Source: Paenibacillus taichungensis
GTDB taxonomy: Bacteria > Bacillota > Bacilli > Paenibacillales > Paenibacillaceae
Direction of reading: 5' to 3'
Length of the DNA stretch: 64,000 bases
NCBI RefSeq assembly: GCF_013359905.1
Contig: NZ_JABMCC010000105.1
Location: 124,001 to 188,000 of the forward strand
The notes under the pieces were generated by a model. The model saw nothing but the letters and a program-made list of their open reading frames with translations. It made no database searches and was not told the origin of the DNA. Below are positions 7,760-18,700 of the stretch, piece after piece. The stretch's first letter is position 1, and every line of letters begins with the position of its first letter. Both the position numbers and the translations under genes were made by a program.

Positions 7760-9364
7760 TTACTTGGAAGACCACAGTTCCATACGCTGAGCATATTTCT
7801 CGTTAATGATATCTTCCACTTTCTCATCGCCAGCCTTCTTCATATCTTCCAGCATTTTGTCAAATACGGAGTTGGCTTCAGCTTCACTTGGAGCAATAAT
7901 GGCTCTCGTAATGCTCTGATCCATAATATCCTTCACCTTCTGGGCCGTCAGTGCTTGAGGTGTCCCCCCATCCGGATTCAGGTTATCATACTGTGCTGTA
8001 TCCCATACGGAATCACCAAGACTCTTGAGGGCCAGTTCATCCACTTCACTGCGTTGGAATTTAACGGCCATGTCATACGGCTGTCCATTTGGATCCAGAC
8101 CATTTTTGACAAACCATAACCATTTACGAACGCCACTTTTCTTCACCGTATCATCCCAGTTATCCTTGAAACTCTGCAGGAATGCAGGGTCTGGTTGACG
8201 CTTGCCATCCACCATGGTGTATTGTTCGCCTTCCTTGCCCCACAGCAGCAAATGCTGTCCTTCATCACTCGCCAGATAATTAAACAGTTTGATCGTTTCT
8301 TCCGGGTGCTTGTTATTTTTGGTAATGGCGATTGCATCCCATCCAAGCGAGCTTCTTGGGCCAAATGTGGTTTGGGCCGGATCTACACCTGGAGCAACAA
8401 CCTTGTATGCGAACAACTGATTCTTTTCCCCGCCATCCTTCTTCAGGGCCGCATTGCCGTTACCTGGGTCCCAATATGCTCCTGGGGTAGCGAATACCGC
8501 GCCGGTCGTCAGCTTTTGAATCCATGTCTGCGTTTTGCTAATGGCAAATTCCTTCTCAATCAGACCTTCTCTATATAACCGATTCATATATAACAGCATT
8601 TCACGATATTTAGGGTCCTTAACATCATATTGCAGACGTCCGTTGTTGTCATAATACGTTTTTAAGCCCCACATGCCTTTGAATGTTCCCAGATTCGCGC
8701 CCATGTTTTCACCGTTCATCGTCATGGGAATAGACTCTTTGCCATCAATCGTATTGTATTTTTCTTTGAAATTTTTCAGGAGTGCTTCAAACTCGTCCGT
8801 GGTGAGGGGCTGTGAACCATCTGCTTTGTCTGGAAGGAACTCTTCCAACAGACTCTGTCTCATCAGCATACCGAAGACCGGATCACTGTCGAGTCCATAC
8901 CAGTTTGCCAGATAGTAGTTTTTGCCGTCTGTATAACGTGTTTTGGTCAATGTTTCGCCATACATTTCTTTCAGATCAGAACCATACTTTTCAATTAACT
9001 CATCCAGTGGAATGAATGCGCCGCTTGAAATATATTTATCTAGGGAAGCATCTCCCCGGCTCATGACCACCACATCCGGATAGTCACCACTGGCAAGCAT
9101 CAGGCTCAGTTTTTCCGTTGGATTACCCGTTGGCTGTTGTATGGAAATCTCTATGCCTGTCTTTTTGGTAATTTCCTGGGCAACCGCATCGGTAAAAGGC
9201 TCTCCTTTGGTATTACCATCAAACCAGGACAGCGTAATCGGCCCTTGTTCCCCATCTTTTCCCGCTGTGTTGTTCTCCGCATCACTGGAGGAGCAGCCCG
9301 CAAGCAAACCAACGACTAATGCAGCCGTAATCCCCATGGTCATCCATTTTTTTGTCTTTGTCAT
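7760..9364 (-). CDS. Extracellular solute-binding lipoprotein of sugar ABC importer 1 (LplA-like)
   Basis: A 534-residue substrate-binding lipoprotein of the large LplA-like group used by Paenibacillus for oligosaccharide uptake. It has a lipobox signal (MTMGITAALVVGLLAGC) with a lipidated Cys near residue 23, then a type 1 solute-binding fold (ISIQQPTGNPTEKLSLMLASG, DYPDVVVMS). The ATG at 9364 is chosen because the preceding 25 codons of the open frame would precede the signal peptide; GGGAGG lies upstream. It is the last gene of a three-gene minus-strand operon after the two permease genes, 132 bp downstream of the second. No ATPase is encoded nearby. The substrate is probably an oligosaccharide handled by the adjacent glycosidases. 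Confidence 0.9.
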   Translation of the reverse strand: MTKTKKWMTMGITAALVVGLLAGCSSSDAENNTAGKDGEQGPITLSWFDGNTKGEPFTDAVAQEITKKTGIEISIQQPTGNPTEKLSLMLASGDYPDVVVMSRGDASLDKYISSGAFIPLDELIEKYGSDLKEMYGETLTKTRYTDGKNYYLANWYGLDSDPVFGMLMRQSLLEEFLPDKADGSQPLTTDEFEALLKNFKEKYNTIDGKESIPMTMNGENMGANLGTFKGMWGLKTYYDNNGRLQYDVKDPKYREMLLYMNRLYREGLIEKEFAISKTQTWIQKLTTGAVFATPGAYWDPGNGNAALKKDGGEKNQLFAYKVVAPGVDPAQTTFGPRSSLGWDAIAITKNNKHPEETIKLFNYLASDEGQHLLLWGKEGEQYTMVDGKRQPDPAFLQSFKDNWDDTVKKSGVRKWLWFVKNGLDPNGQPYDMAVKFQRSEVDELALKSLGDSVWDTAQYDNLNPDGGTPQALTAQKVKDIMDQSITRAIIAPSEAEANSVFDKMLEDMKKAGDEKVEDIINEKYAQRMELWSSK

Positions 9365-9496
9365 TGACACCCTAATTCCTCCCAATGAATAAATTCCTGT
9401 AGTGATTGATTGAGCATTTCCAAAACGATCTTTGCCCACCCCCTTTCAGGAGAGGCCACCGGACAAGCCTTTCCTGCAACCGGATTATGGAATAGA

Positions 9497-10387
9497 TTAA
9501 CTCTTCACCGCTCCCAAAGTCATGCCTTTAACAAAGTATTTTTGCAGGAACGGATACACCATAACGATTGGTAAGGTGGCTACCATCGTAGCAGCCATTC
9601 GAATGGTATCGCTGGAAACTGCATTTCGTTTGGCCGAGTTGGCCAGCATTTGCGTTTGTGAGATCATGCCGCCAGTCTGAAATTGATTCAATATTTTGAC
9701 AAGCACGGCTTGTAAGGTCTTCAGGTCCGAGCTGTAGGTAAATGCATAGGAATCAAACCAGGCATTCCAATGCCCAATTGCTTGAAAAAGCCCCACTGTT
9801 GCAAGTACAGGTGTTGTCAGCGGCATCACAATCCGGAAGAAAATGGTCAGATCGTTAGCGCCATCAACCCTCGCCGATTCTTCAATCTCATGGGGAAGCT
9901 GCTCCATAAAGGTACGGACAATGATCATATAAAAAACATTCATCAAACTTGGTAAAATGAACACCGAAAATGTATCGATCATGTTCAGTGCCTTAAGCAC
10001 CATGTAGAACGGAATGAGCCCACCACTGAAATACATGGTAAAGATAAAGTACAGGTTCCAGCCTTTGCGACCAACCAGATTCCGCCGACTTAGCGGATAC
10101 GCAAGCATCGTAATGACGAGAACCGATAGCGGTGCGCCAATCAGCGTTCGTTTGACGGTTACCCACAGCCCGTTTAAAATCTCGCTATCTTTCAAAATCT
10201 GCTGATAGCTGTCCAAGGTCAAGTCCCTGGGCCACAAGTAAACGCCGCCTCTTACCGTATCCTCCGCGCTGTTCAATGAAAGAACGAGTATATTCCAAAA
10301 CGGAAGAAATGTAACCAGTAAAACGAGAATTAGAATGAAATACACAATAATTTTGAAAATACGATCCCCGAATCTGTTCAGAATCAT
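9497..10387 (-). CDS. Sugar ABC permease, LplC/YtcP type (importer 1)
   Basis: A 296-residue inner-membrane component of a carbohydrate ABC importer (MalG-like). Six hydrophobic segments are readable, starting with IVYFILILVLLVTFLPFW. The cytoplasmic EAA loop that contacts the ATPase is clear (EIEESARVDGANDLTIFFRI), and the C-terminus ends in the typical QKYFVKGMTLGAVKS. The start is the ATG at 10387, eight bases after GAGGGGAG; a GTG three bases earlier is less well placed. It lies 28 bp after the first permease gene and precedes the lipoprotein gene. Confidence 0.92.
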   Translation of the reverse strand: MILNRFGDRIFKIIVYFILILVLLVTFLPFWNILVLSLNSAEDTVRGGVYLWPRDLTLDSYQQILKDSEILNGLWVTVKRTLIGAPLSVLVITMLAYPLSRRNLVGRKGWNLYFIFTMYFSGGLIPFYMVLKALNMIDTFSVFILPSLMNVFYMIIVRTFMEQLPHEIEESARVDGANDLTIFFRIVMPLTTPVLATVGLFQAIGHWNAWFDSYAFTYSSDLKTLQAVLVKILNQFQTGGMISQTQMLANSAKRNAVSSDTIRMAATMVATLPIVMVYPFLQKYFVKGMTLGAVKS

Positions 10388-10415
10388 CACAAGCGCTCCC
10401 CTCTGTCTTTTATAG

Positions 10416-11372
10416 TTAGAACAACGCCTGGTCGTTCACTTTTCTGGAAATCCGGTTCACGATGAGAACAAGAATAAAGGCAACAACGGATTTGAACATC
10501 CCCACGGCAGCCCCGTAAGAGAACATGCTGTTCTGTAGTCCGTATTTGTAGGCATAAATATCGATAACTTCGGAGTATTCAAGTACGGTATTATTTTGCA
10601 GCAGGTATTGCTGTTCAAATCCTGCATTCAAAATGCCTCCGACCGCAAGAATAGCCAATATAACAATTGTAGGGCGCATGGATGGCAGCGTAATATGCCA
10701 CATTTGCTTAAATCGGCTGGCTCCGTCCACCCTGGCCGCTTCGTAGAGTTCAGGATTTATGGAAGCGATTGCGGCGAGATACATAATGGCACTAAAACCC
10801 ATCTCTTTCCACATATTCGATAATGCGATTATCCACCAGAATAGAGGCCCGTTCTGCAAAAATGCAACTGGTTCTTTGACAATACCCAGCAAAACCAGAA
10901 TATTGTTAAGCATTCCATCCGAAGCCAGCAGCGTAATTACAATGTTGGCTGCAATAACCCATGAGATAAAATGCGGCAGATAAGAAACCGTCTGTACAAA
11001 ACGCTTGAAAAATCCCTGTCTCGCTTCATTCAACACAAGCGCGAGAATGATCGGAGCAGGAAATCCGAAGAACAGCGTCAGCAAGCTTGTCGCAAGCGTA
11101 TTACGCATAACCCGATAGAAGTCCCCTGTAGTAAAGAAATACTCAAACCACTGGAAACCTACAAATTCGGCATGGAAGAACTGGTAAAAAAACGATCCCC
11201 CACCCGGCTGATAATTCGTAAACGCCATATATAGTCCAAACATCGGACCATAGGAAAATAGCAATGTCGCAATGAAGGCAGGAAGCATAAGCACGAATAA
11301 CCATTTTTGCTCTTTTAGTCTGCTTATCAGATTATTGCTCCTGACTGTTTTGATAGCGCTTACCTTATGCAT
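10416..11372 (-). CDS. Sugar ABC permease, LplB type (importer 1)
   Basis: A 318-residue permease of the MalF/LplB family with about six membrane helices and the EAA loop YEAARVDGASRFKQMWHI. First gene of the importer 1 operon (LplB-LplC-lipoprotein), transcribed to the left from the divergent spacer shared with the YesM-type kinase. GGGAGGG lies seven bases before the chosen ATG. A cre-like sequence (11350-11365) overlaps codons 3-8, a position where CcpA could block elongation. The ATPase is missing from the cluster, as is usual where one MsmX-type ATPase serves many importers. Confidence 0.92.
   Translation of the reverse strand: MHKVSAIKTVRSNNLISRLKEQKWLFVLMLPAFIATLLFSYGPMFGLYMAFTNYQPGGGSFFYQFFHAEFVGFQWFEYFFTTGDFYRVMRNTLATSLLTLFFGFPAPIILALVLNEARQGFFKRFVQTVSYLPHFISWVIAANIVITLLASDGMLNNILVLLGIVKEPVAFLQNGPLFWWIIALSNMWKEMGFSAIMYLAAIASINPELYEAARVDGASRFKQMWHITLPSMRPTIVILAILAVGGILNAGFEQQYLLQNNTVLEYSEVIDIYAYKYGLQNSMFSYGAAVGMFKSVVAFILVLIVNRISRKVNDQALF
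11350..11365. promoter_or_regulatory. cre-like CcpA site in the start of importer 1 operon
   Basis: TTGATAGCGCTTACCT matches the cre consensus WTGNNARCGNWWWCAW at 15 of 16 positions. It overlaps the first codons of the LplB-type gene. Confidence 0.6.
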
Positions 11373-11594
11373 TAAATACCCTCCCTTTTTCTATACAGCA
11401 GCATGGCCAGCCATATCTTGATCAACTTCTCTCCTATTTATCATAAATTTGACGCAGATCGCTTGCCATAGTCGAATTCTCCGAAAGATACCGCTTTTTA
11501 AAGATGTTTTTGTGCAAAGAGAGGATTGGATTTCCATAATCACTCTGCTATGATGAACTGTGCAACGAATAATCAGTCAAGAGAGGGCTACCTA

Positions 11595-13352
11595 ATGCGC
11601 CAATTCTATCGAAAATACATATACATGCCTTTTGTTAACCTGACCTTTCGTTCCAAACTATTTATGGTGTTTGTACTCGTCACCATCATTCCGATGATGT
11701 TATTGGTTTATTTTTCCTATGAACTTACCAAAACAAAACTTACTGAGCAGATCTACATCAACATGACGAACTCAACAGCTCAGATCACTAAAAATCTGGA
11801 AAATAAACTGGATAGCTACGAACATATTTCCGCCTCCATTTATTTGGATAATCGTCTTGCCAATTACCTTACGAACGAGTACCAGGATGATCCATCCTAT
11901 TTGGACGTCTATAACTACATTGGCAATCGAATCGACACCGTGATGGCTGCCTACCCTGATTTTGATAGCGCATTCATTTATTCAGACAATCCATCGCTGC
12001 CCAAAGACAATTATTATATCAGGCCGATTACACCCGAAGTTCAGAACACGGAACTGTTCCACAAATTGAAACAATCTTATGGGAACATTATTCATCTCTC
12101 ATCGCCGCAGACCGAGAATGGTCCCGCCATGTTTACGCTTGCCCGGCTGCTGAACAACAATAGTAATCAGTATCCCTACGGAATGCTGGTCTTTCAAATT
12201 TCCGAGTCTGTCATATACTCTCTCATGGAAAAAGAAGCAGGCGGCAAAGATATTTTTATTATCAATGACAAGGGCATTATTCTATCTTCAGCGGACAAGC
12301 AGTTAATCAACACAAGCCTGCCCGAATTGCTTCATCAAAATTTTGACGAGACACCTTCAGGTAGATTTGATACAACGTATCAAGGTGTGAAGGCTCTAGC
12401 GGTTTATAACACGCTCAAAAACGGCTGGAAAACGGTATCCATCTTCCCTTATGACAGTATTATTAAGGATGCTAAATCTCTCTCTCAGCTTATTATCAAA
12501 ATTTCACTGGGCTTCATCGGCGTGGCGCTGTTGCTCATTTATATTACCGCATCGCTGTTCAGCAAACGCATCAGGACGTTAATACGGATGATTCGGCGCA
12601 TTGAACGGGGGGATTTCAACCCTACCCATGAGGAACAAATGGGCAGTGATGAGATAGGACAGCTTCACTTTGCATTCGAACAGATGACAACCCGGCTGAA
12701 AAGTCTGGTTACGGAGGTCTACCAGAAGGAGCTACAGAGCAAAGAAGCCGAGCTTGACCTGCTTCAAGCTCAGATCAATCCTCACTTTCTGTATAACACA
12801 CTCGGCTCGATCTCCTCTCTGGCCGTAAAACATCAGGATCCCCAGATTCAGGATATGGTCCTTCACCTGGCCAAGTTTTATCGGATATCCCTGAATAAAG
12901 GAAAGAGCATCCTGACTATCAATGAGGAATTGAAATTGACGCAGAGCTATAATGCCATTCAGCTTATTCGATTTAAAGGCAAGCTGAATATCATCTACAC
13001 GATAGATCAATCGATCCTTCCCTACTCGACCGTAAAGCTTGCGTTACAGCCTTTTGTGGAGAATGCAGTCATTCACGCTCTTTGGAATCAGGATCGGCCC
13101 CTAAATATCCATATCAAGGGCGTCATCGAGAACAATAGTATCATTTTATCTGTTATAGACGATGGAATGGGCATGCGGCGTGAGACGCTTCAGTCTTTGT
13201 TTGAAGAGAAAGAAGGACGAGGCTACGGCATTTCAAATGTGGATCGGAGAATTAAGCTGAAATTCGGTGAATATTACGGTGTTAAAGTGTACAGCAAACT
13301 AGGCATGGGAACCACGGTCCAAATTCGTCTGCCACAAAAAGAGATCCAATAA
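11595..13352 (+). CDS. Sensor histidine kinase, YesM-like (HPK7 type)
   Basis: A 585-residue membrane kinase. Transmembrane helix 1 (about 17-42) and helix 2 (about 301-325) flank a ~260-residue extracytoplasmic Cache-like sensor domain. A HAMP region follows (about 325-375), then the His_kinase domain with phospho-acceptor His397 in QINPHFLYNTLG, and a HATPase_c domain with FVENAVIHAL, DDGMGM and GYGISNVDRRIKL. YesM-type kinases normally pair with a YesN-type AraC response regulator. None is adjacent here; the only one in the window is at 20641-22173. The ATG at 11595 follows GAGAGGG; the longer frame from 11526 has a TTG without a site. It is divergent from importer 1, which it probably helps regulate. 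Confidence 0.9.
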   Translation: MRQFYRKYIYMPFVNLTFRSKLFMVFVLVTIIPMMLLVYFSYELTKTKLTEQIYINMTNSTAQITKNLENKLDSYEHISASIYLDNRLANYLTNEYQDDPSYLDVYNYIGNRIDTVMAAYPDFDSAFIYSDNPSLPKDNYYIRPITPEVQNTELFHKLKQSYGNIIHLSSPQTENGPAMFTLARLLNNNSNQYPYGMLVFQISESVIYSLMEKEAGGKDIFIINDKGIILSSADKQLINTSLPELLHQNFDETPSGRFDTTYQGVKALAVYNTLKNGWKTVSIFPYDSIIKDAKSLSQLIIKISLGFIGVALLLIYITASLFSKRIRTLIRMIRRIERGDFNPTHEEQMGSDEIGQLHFAFEQMTTRLKSLVTEVYQKELQSKEAELDLLQAQINPHFLYNTLGSISSLAVKHQDPQIQDMVLHLAKFYRISLNKGKSILTINEELKLTQSYNAIQLIRFKGKLNIIYTIDQSILPYSTVKLALQPFVENAVIHALWNQDRPLNIHIKGVIENNSIILSVIDDGMGMRRETLQSLFEEKEGRGYGISNVDRRIKLKFGEYYGVKVYSKLGMGTTVQIRLPQKEIQ

Positions 13353-13400
13353 AAAAGGAGTGCAATGCAGCCACTATTGGCTTGCAAAGCACTCCTTTTA
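13353..13400. terminator. Bidirectional terminator between kinase and GH36 genes
   Basis: Stem AAAAGGAGTGC (13353-13363) with GCACTCCTTTT (13389-13399), immediately after the kinase stop and 21 bp from the 3' end of the convergent GH36 gene. Confidence 0.9.
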
Positions 13401-13420
13401 ATCCATTCTACAGCATCCTT

Positions 13421-15541
13421 TTATACCTGCTCACGGATACGGTATACCAGACTGTCGAAATCGCCACGTAGAGGCAGCTCCACCCCGATGTTCATCAGCG
13501 CACGGCCACTGACCGATAATCCCAGTTCTTCAATGAGATAGGTCTTGTCAGCCTGAAGACCCGCCAAACGCAGTCTAGGCAACGGTTCACCCAGCTTCTG
13601 CGAGTGAAGAAAAGCGAACAGAACATGTTCACTTGCGGTAGCATCGCTGTACTGGACAGCCGTAACCCCCTTATCGCGAAGCGCAGTCAGGCGGAATTGT
13701 CTGCCGAATTGTACGAGGTGGCGAATGGCTTTGTACTGCCCGATGAATTCCCCGGACTCTTCGATCCATTCATCACTCCACTCGTTCAGATTGGAGCCAA
13801 TACCAAGCGTGCCCATCATTGCACTGTGGAAACGATACTTCAGGGAGACGTTTCGACCGTTCATTCCTGTAGGTGACTCGGTTACCCAACAGGTCATCAT
13901 ACGTGGTGCATACGTATAGGAGAAGCCTTCCTGAATGCTCAGACGGTCGAACGCATCCGTATTGTCACTCGGCCAGGATTGGTCGGCGTAACGGAAGATG
14001 CCCAGATCAATCCGCGAGCCACCTCCTGCGCAAGTCTCAAATTCCACATCCGGGAACTTGGCTCTCAGCTGTGCCCATATATCATAGAGACTCTGGACAT
14101 GCCTTACCCATACTTCCTTCTGACGGTTTATGGGGTGACCCTTCATGCCAGGCTCCGTGATTGTCCGGTTCATATCCCATTTAATGAACTTAATCTCATG
14201 GTTGCCAAGCAGTTCGGTCATAAAATTGAGAATGTATTGCTTAACCTCCGGCTTGGAAATATTCAGCAGCAACTGATTGCGAAGCTCCGTACGTCCCCGA
14301 GTCTCAAAATGATATACCCAGTCTGGATGTTCTCTATAGAGATCACTATCCGGGTTGACCGACTCCGGCTCTACCCATATGCCGAATTCCATCCCAAGTC
14401 CGTGAACCTGATCAATCAGCTCAACAAGTCCGTTCGGGAACTTCTCTTTATTCACGTTCCAGTCGCCCAACCCCGCACGGTCGGAATGCCGCTGCCCAAA
14501 CCAGCCGTCATCCACGACAAATAGTTCCACACCCATCTTGGCTGCCCGCTCGGCAAGCGCCATTTGGTCCTGTGCGTTCACATCGAAGTAGGTAGCTTCC
14601 CAGGAGTTGTACAGCACTTTCCCGATTTCACTGCGAGGCAGTATGTAATTGTATTGATATTGATGCAAGCGGTGGCTCATTCCGCCAAAGCCTTCTGGGC
14701 TGAATCCGCCGACAAAGACAGGCGTCTCAAACGTTTCGCCCGCACCCAGCAACCATTCATTGTCAAAATCATTGATGCCACCTGTTACCCGTACATGCGT
14801 GAATGGGGTCTTCTCCGCAACAATCTTCCAGTTGCCGCTCCAGGCCAGAGCACCAAACCATACCCCACCGCCGCTTTCTGTCGAAAGACCATCATCAATC
14901 GCAAACCATGGGTTGGCATGACCGTCAGTGAAACCTCTCCGCGATTCAAGTACCTTCTTTCCCTCTGTCAAAATGGTATTGCGCAGTTGGAATTCACCCG
15001 ACCATTTCCCCGTAACATGAGTTAGGCGGTAATCCTGGAGATATGGCAAAGTCCAGGCTGCGGATTGCATGCTTTCCAGCACGATATCCTCTTGTCCCTT
15101 ATTTACGATATTGGCATAACGCTCCACCAGGTCGAATTCCGGGATGACCCGATATATCAGCTGCGTTTCAAGTGCATAGACCTGATCCTTCAACGTAATA
15201 ATCAACGTCTGTCTGCCATCTTGTTCAATGATCTCGTGACGGTCATACTTTACATGAAGATCGCGGACACCATCAGACATACGCAGCTTCAGAGATGGCT
15301 CTGTATAAGATGCACCTCCCCAGAAGCTATACTCCTCCACCTCTCCTTCCACTTCCGCGTCAAAAGAGCTGTGGGATTGTAGATGGAGCAACGGAGCGCT
15401 GTCCTCGATGTCCACGGGGTTACCCCAATACAGATGCTGGAGGTGTTCCCTCTCATTAATTCCGAAAATGTAGGACGAATTTTGCGTCTGTATTGCAAAT
15501 ATACGTAGTTGTTCATTATATTGAATCGTCAAATTTATCAT
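13421..15541 (-). CDS. Alpha-galactosidase, GH36
   Basis: A 706-residue cytoplasmic alpha-galactosidase, close to the usual ~730 residues of bacterial GH36. An N-terminal beta-supersandwich (to about residue 310) is followed by a TIM barrel from LYNSWEATYFDV. The catalytic residues are visible: nucleophile Asp456 in IKWDMNR and acid/base Asp526 in SDNTDAF. Substrate-binding landmarks DDGWFG and GIWVEPE are also intact. It hydrolyses terminal alpha-galactosides (melibiose, raffinose and related oligosaccharides). The RBS is poor (GAAAGG directly abuts the ATG). It has its own transcription unit, separated from the upstream SLH gene by a terminator, and converges with the YesM gene. It presumably completes intracellular degradation of imported oligosaccharides. 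Confidence 0.93.
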   Translation of the reverse strand: MINLTIQYNEQLRIFAIQTQNSSYIFGINEREHLQHLYWGNPVDIEDSAPLLHLQSHSSFDAEVEGEVEEYSFWGGASYTEPSLKLRMSDGVRDLHVKYDRHEIIEQDGRQTLIITLKDQVYALETQLIYRVIPEFDLVERYANIVNKGQEDIVLESMQSAAWTLPYLQDYRLTHVTGKWSGEFQLRNTILTEGKKVLESRRGFTDGHANPWFAIDDGLSTESGGGVWFGALAWSGNWKIVAEKTPFTHVRVTGGINDFDNEWLLGAGETFETPVFVGGFSPEGFGGMSHRLHQYQYNYILPRSEIGKVLYNSWEATYFDVNAQDQMALAERAAKMGVELFVVDDGWFGQRHSDRAGLGDWNVNKEKFPNGLVELIDQVHGLGMEFGIWVEPESVNPDSDLYREHPDWVYHFETRGRTELRNQLLLNISKPEVKQYILNFMTELLGNHEIKFIKWDMNRTITEPGMKGHPINRQKEVWVRHVQSLYDIWAQLRAKFPDVEFETCAGGGSRIDLGIFRYADQSWPSDNTDAFDRLSIQEGFSYTYAPRMMTCWVTESPTGMNGRNVSLKYRFHSAMMGTLGIGSNLNEWSDEWIEESGEFIGQYKAIRHLVQFGRQFRLTALRDKGVTAVQYSDATASEHVLFAFLHSQKLGEPLPRLRLAGLQADKTYLIEELGLSVSGRALMNIGVELPLRGDFDSLVYRIREQV

Positions 15542-15672
15542 CCTTTCGAGTTCCTGTTACCCTCGTGCTGTGTGTTGTGAACATACATATTATTGTAGGA
15601 AGCAGGAGTTAAATTAGCCATATCGCATTCTTACAATCCATAGGGGAAATCATCTGTCATTCTAAGTTATGA

Positions 15673-15705
15673 AAATAAGGCTGCGATGCAATTCGCAGCC
15701 TTATA
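15673..15705 (-). terminator. Rho-independent terminator of the SLH glycosidase gene
   Basis: Stem ATAAGGCTGCGA with TCGCAGCCTTAT around a six-base loop; on the minus strand it is followed by TTTTC. It lies a few bases past the SLH gene stop. Confidence 0.88.
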
Positions 15706-15708
15706 AAC

Positions 15709-18700
15709 TTACTTCAAAATCAGGTTATAGATGACCTGAGCCGCCTCTGCACGGGAAGCAATCCCTTTAGGCACAAACTGCCCCTGTCTTTGGCCTTGAA
15801 CCAGTCCTAGTTGGGCTGCATCCTTTACCGAAGCAGTTGCCCATGAAGAAACCTGAGCCATATCGGTAAATAAGATATCTGAAGAACCAACAGGCACTTT
15901 CCCATCATTCAATTTATATGCCTTCATCAGCATCACCGTAATTTCTTCCCGGGTAATCTGTGCGTCCGGCTGGAAACTGGCTGCGCTTCGGCCATTGACA
16001 ATACCTGCTTGGTTCGCAATCGAGATGGGTTCCGCGTACCAGTCATCTGTCGCTACATCTGTAAATTGTACTTTTCCCGCTACGGTCAGTCCCAGAGAAT
16101 GAACGAGCATGGCGGTGAATTCAGCGCGAGTGACTGCACGTCCTGGCTCAAATTGATCTTCGTTTGTGCCTTCAACATACCCCTTTGCTGCTAACTCCTT
16201 GATTACAGAGCTGGCCCAATGATTGGCCGGAACATCGGTAAACGTCCGATTCAGTTCCAGAACGGCATACTTGCTGAAGTGGCTCACTTTAGTCGTTAAT
16301 ATGCCATTCACGTAATCCGATTTGAGAAATTCCAATTTCCCATTTTCGTTAATATAATATATTCCTCCCTGTGAAGGATCGAAGCCTTCAGCCGCTGCCA
16401 GACTCAGCGTAACCGGATGATCAAACGCAGAGAGTGTTTCGGTTGCACCAGATTTAGTTGTTACCGAAAGGCTGAATTCATAGATTTCACCCTTAAGGGA
16501 AACCGTTGCCCGGGAAGATGATTCCGCTGCAGCAACGACCTCCTTGGCCATGCTGCCAAGCGGAACCATTTTCAAGGAAATTGTACTATCTTCCTGTTGC
16601 CCCGCTGGTAGCTTGCTCAAGAGCTGCTGGAACAAACTCGCAGGTACTTGCAGGGTTAACTTACCTGATTTAACTTCCAGTACATGGTCGCCGAGTTGAC
16701 GTAAAACAGCAGATGACAATTGTAGCTCTTGAGTACCAGCCTTGATGTCCACAACGGCTTTCCCTGCCCCATTGTCCACTTTCAGCATATCGGCCGTGAT
16801 GACCAGTTTTGCTGTATCGTTCTCCTGAGCCGTGCTGTTGCCGGAGTTCCCGCTAGTATTACTGGTATTGCCATTGTCGCCAGGGTTGCTTGGATTACCT
16901 GGGTTACCTGGGTTACCTGGGTTACCTGGGTTACCTGGGTTACCTGGGTTACCTGGGTTACCTGGGTTACCTGGATTTTCCGGATTGACTGGTTTTTCGG
17001 TCAATTTAACCAACTTCGATTCAGCCGGTCCAAGCGAGATGGACCATGAACCGGTGGCTGACGAAGATTCACCTGTCCACAAATCTTGTAACGTGTAGGA
17101 TTTGGATTCATTCAATCCGGCACGACCCAAGTTAATTGTTTTGTTCGCTGAACTATTGCCGCTGTAATTAAATACAGCGAGGTAATAATCATTGCCGTCT
17201 TTCAGAACAAACGTATCTGCAGCATTTGCATTCGTATTCCCTTCAAGCGGCTTGAATGCTTTTCCTTTCAGCGCTACCTGAAGAACATCCGTATTATTGT
17301 ACAATGCTGTCATGTATTCCTGTGCCTTGGGATCGTTCACATCATCAGAATCCATCATCACCGTGCCGGCAATCACACCGGAATTAACCCGGCTGCGGGC
17401 TTCCTCCAGGCTTGAAGCACTGCTTAATGCCAAATGATCTGGGTCTGTATAAGAATAGATCGTTCCATTTTGCCAGAAGCCATATGTCAATGAATTGAGC
17501 ATGTACTCCGTCTCATTGATTTTGCCATAGGTGTCACAAGAGATCCGTCTGCTATGCGCATACTGACTTGGAAAAATCGGTGCAATGGACGCACTAATAA
17601 ACATTTTTCCATCCAATCGCTCTTCAACATAACGCATCCCTTCATTGTATGCCTGGATTCCTGTCGTCACGGTAGTGTCATAGTGTTGGCCTTCCAGTGA
17701 GCCATGGGTCAGGAAATCCAGTTTAATGAATGTGAATCCAAGTGCTTTAAACTTATCCAGAAAATAATCCATACGCATTTGACTCCCCGGATGTGTCACA
17801 TCCAGTGCATATGCTCCATCCAGTGTAGGCAGAGGTTTCCCTTCAGCATCCTTAAGCACAATATCGCCATACGTATATTGCCCGTTGGTACCATCTACTT
17901 TTTGGCTCATATCGTTGCCCCAATACACAAATGGTCCCCAATAGATGCCTGCATGCTGACCATTGTCCTTAATTACAGATACGGCTTGGGCAAGCTCTGC
18001 ATCACTTAGATTATCCCAGTAGGAATCCATATTAATGAATACATTGCCGTTATTGTTGAACTTCTTAAGATTGTTCTTGAAATAATTGGACACATCCACT
18101 ACGTTCTGATACGAAAGCCCGCTATCATAAGCTCCCCAGCTATTCCAACCTACTGGAACACCTTGTGGCAGCTCCGGATTCAACGCCAGCGGAGGTGTAA
18201 TAATTGCATTGGCTTTACCGTATTCTTCAAGTCCTGTACGGTAGTCACTGAAACCACCTACCATAATCAGTGGTGAGGACAGTTCAGTACCAGTCAGGCT
18301 GCCATGTGGCTGGGTATCACGAGTAACGTCACTCGCTGCACCACCATACACAGCAAATTCATTCAGACGATTAGCTGAGCCTTTCCAGTCAATACCGGTC
18401 TTCCAGGTATCATGGGTTACTGAACCGATCACGAGACCGTTACGTGTTGAGTTATTGAATACCGTTGTCATTTCGTAACTGGTATCCGCCCGGTTCATCG
18501 TTTGAGATTTATAGCGAATCCAGGCGTCATTGTCAAAAGGTACTGTAAGCACGCGATTATCCGAGCTGACGCCGATATCCACACCACTTGTATTTTTCAC
18601 AGTAATTGGTGACATGTAATTACTTTGGATCTCTGTATCACTGAAGGCATCCAGACGGTTGAGGAAATACGATTTATCTTCATAAAACCGATAGACCTGC

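Noticed and set aside
16729..17098. Plus-strand ORFs with collagen-like or WVTWVT repeats
   Set aside because: They are opposite-strand readings of the GGGTTACCT minisatellite inside the SLH protein gene and have no ribosome binding site.
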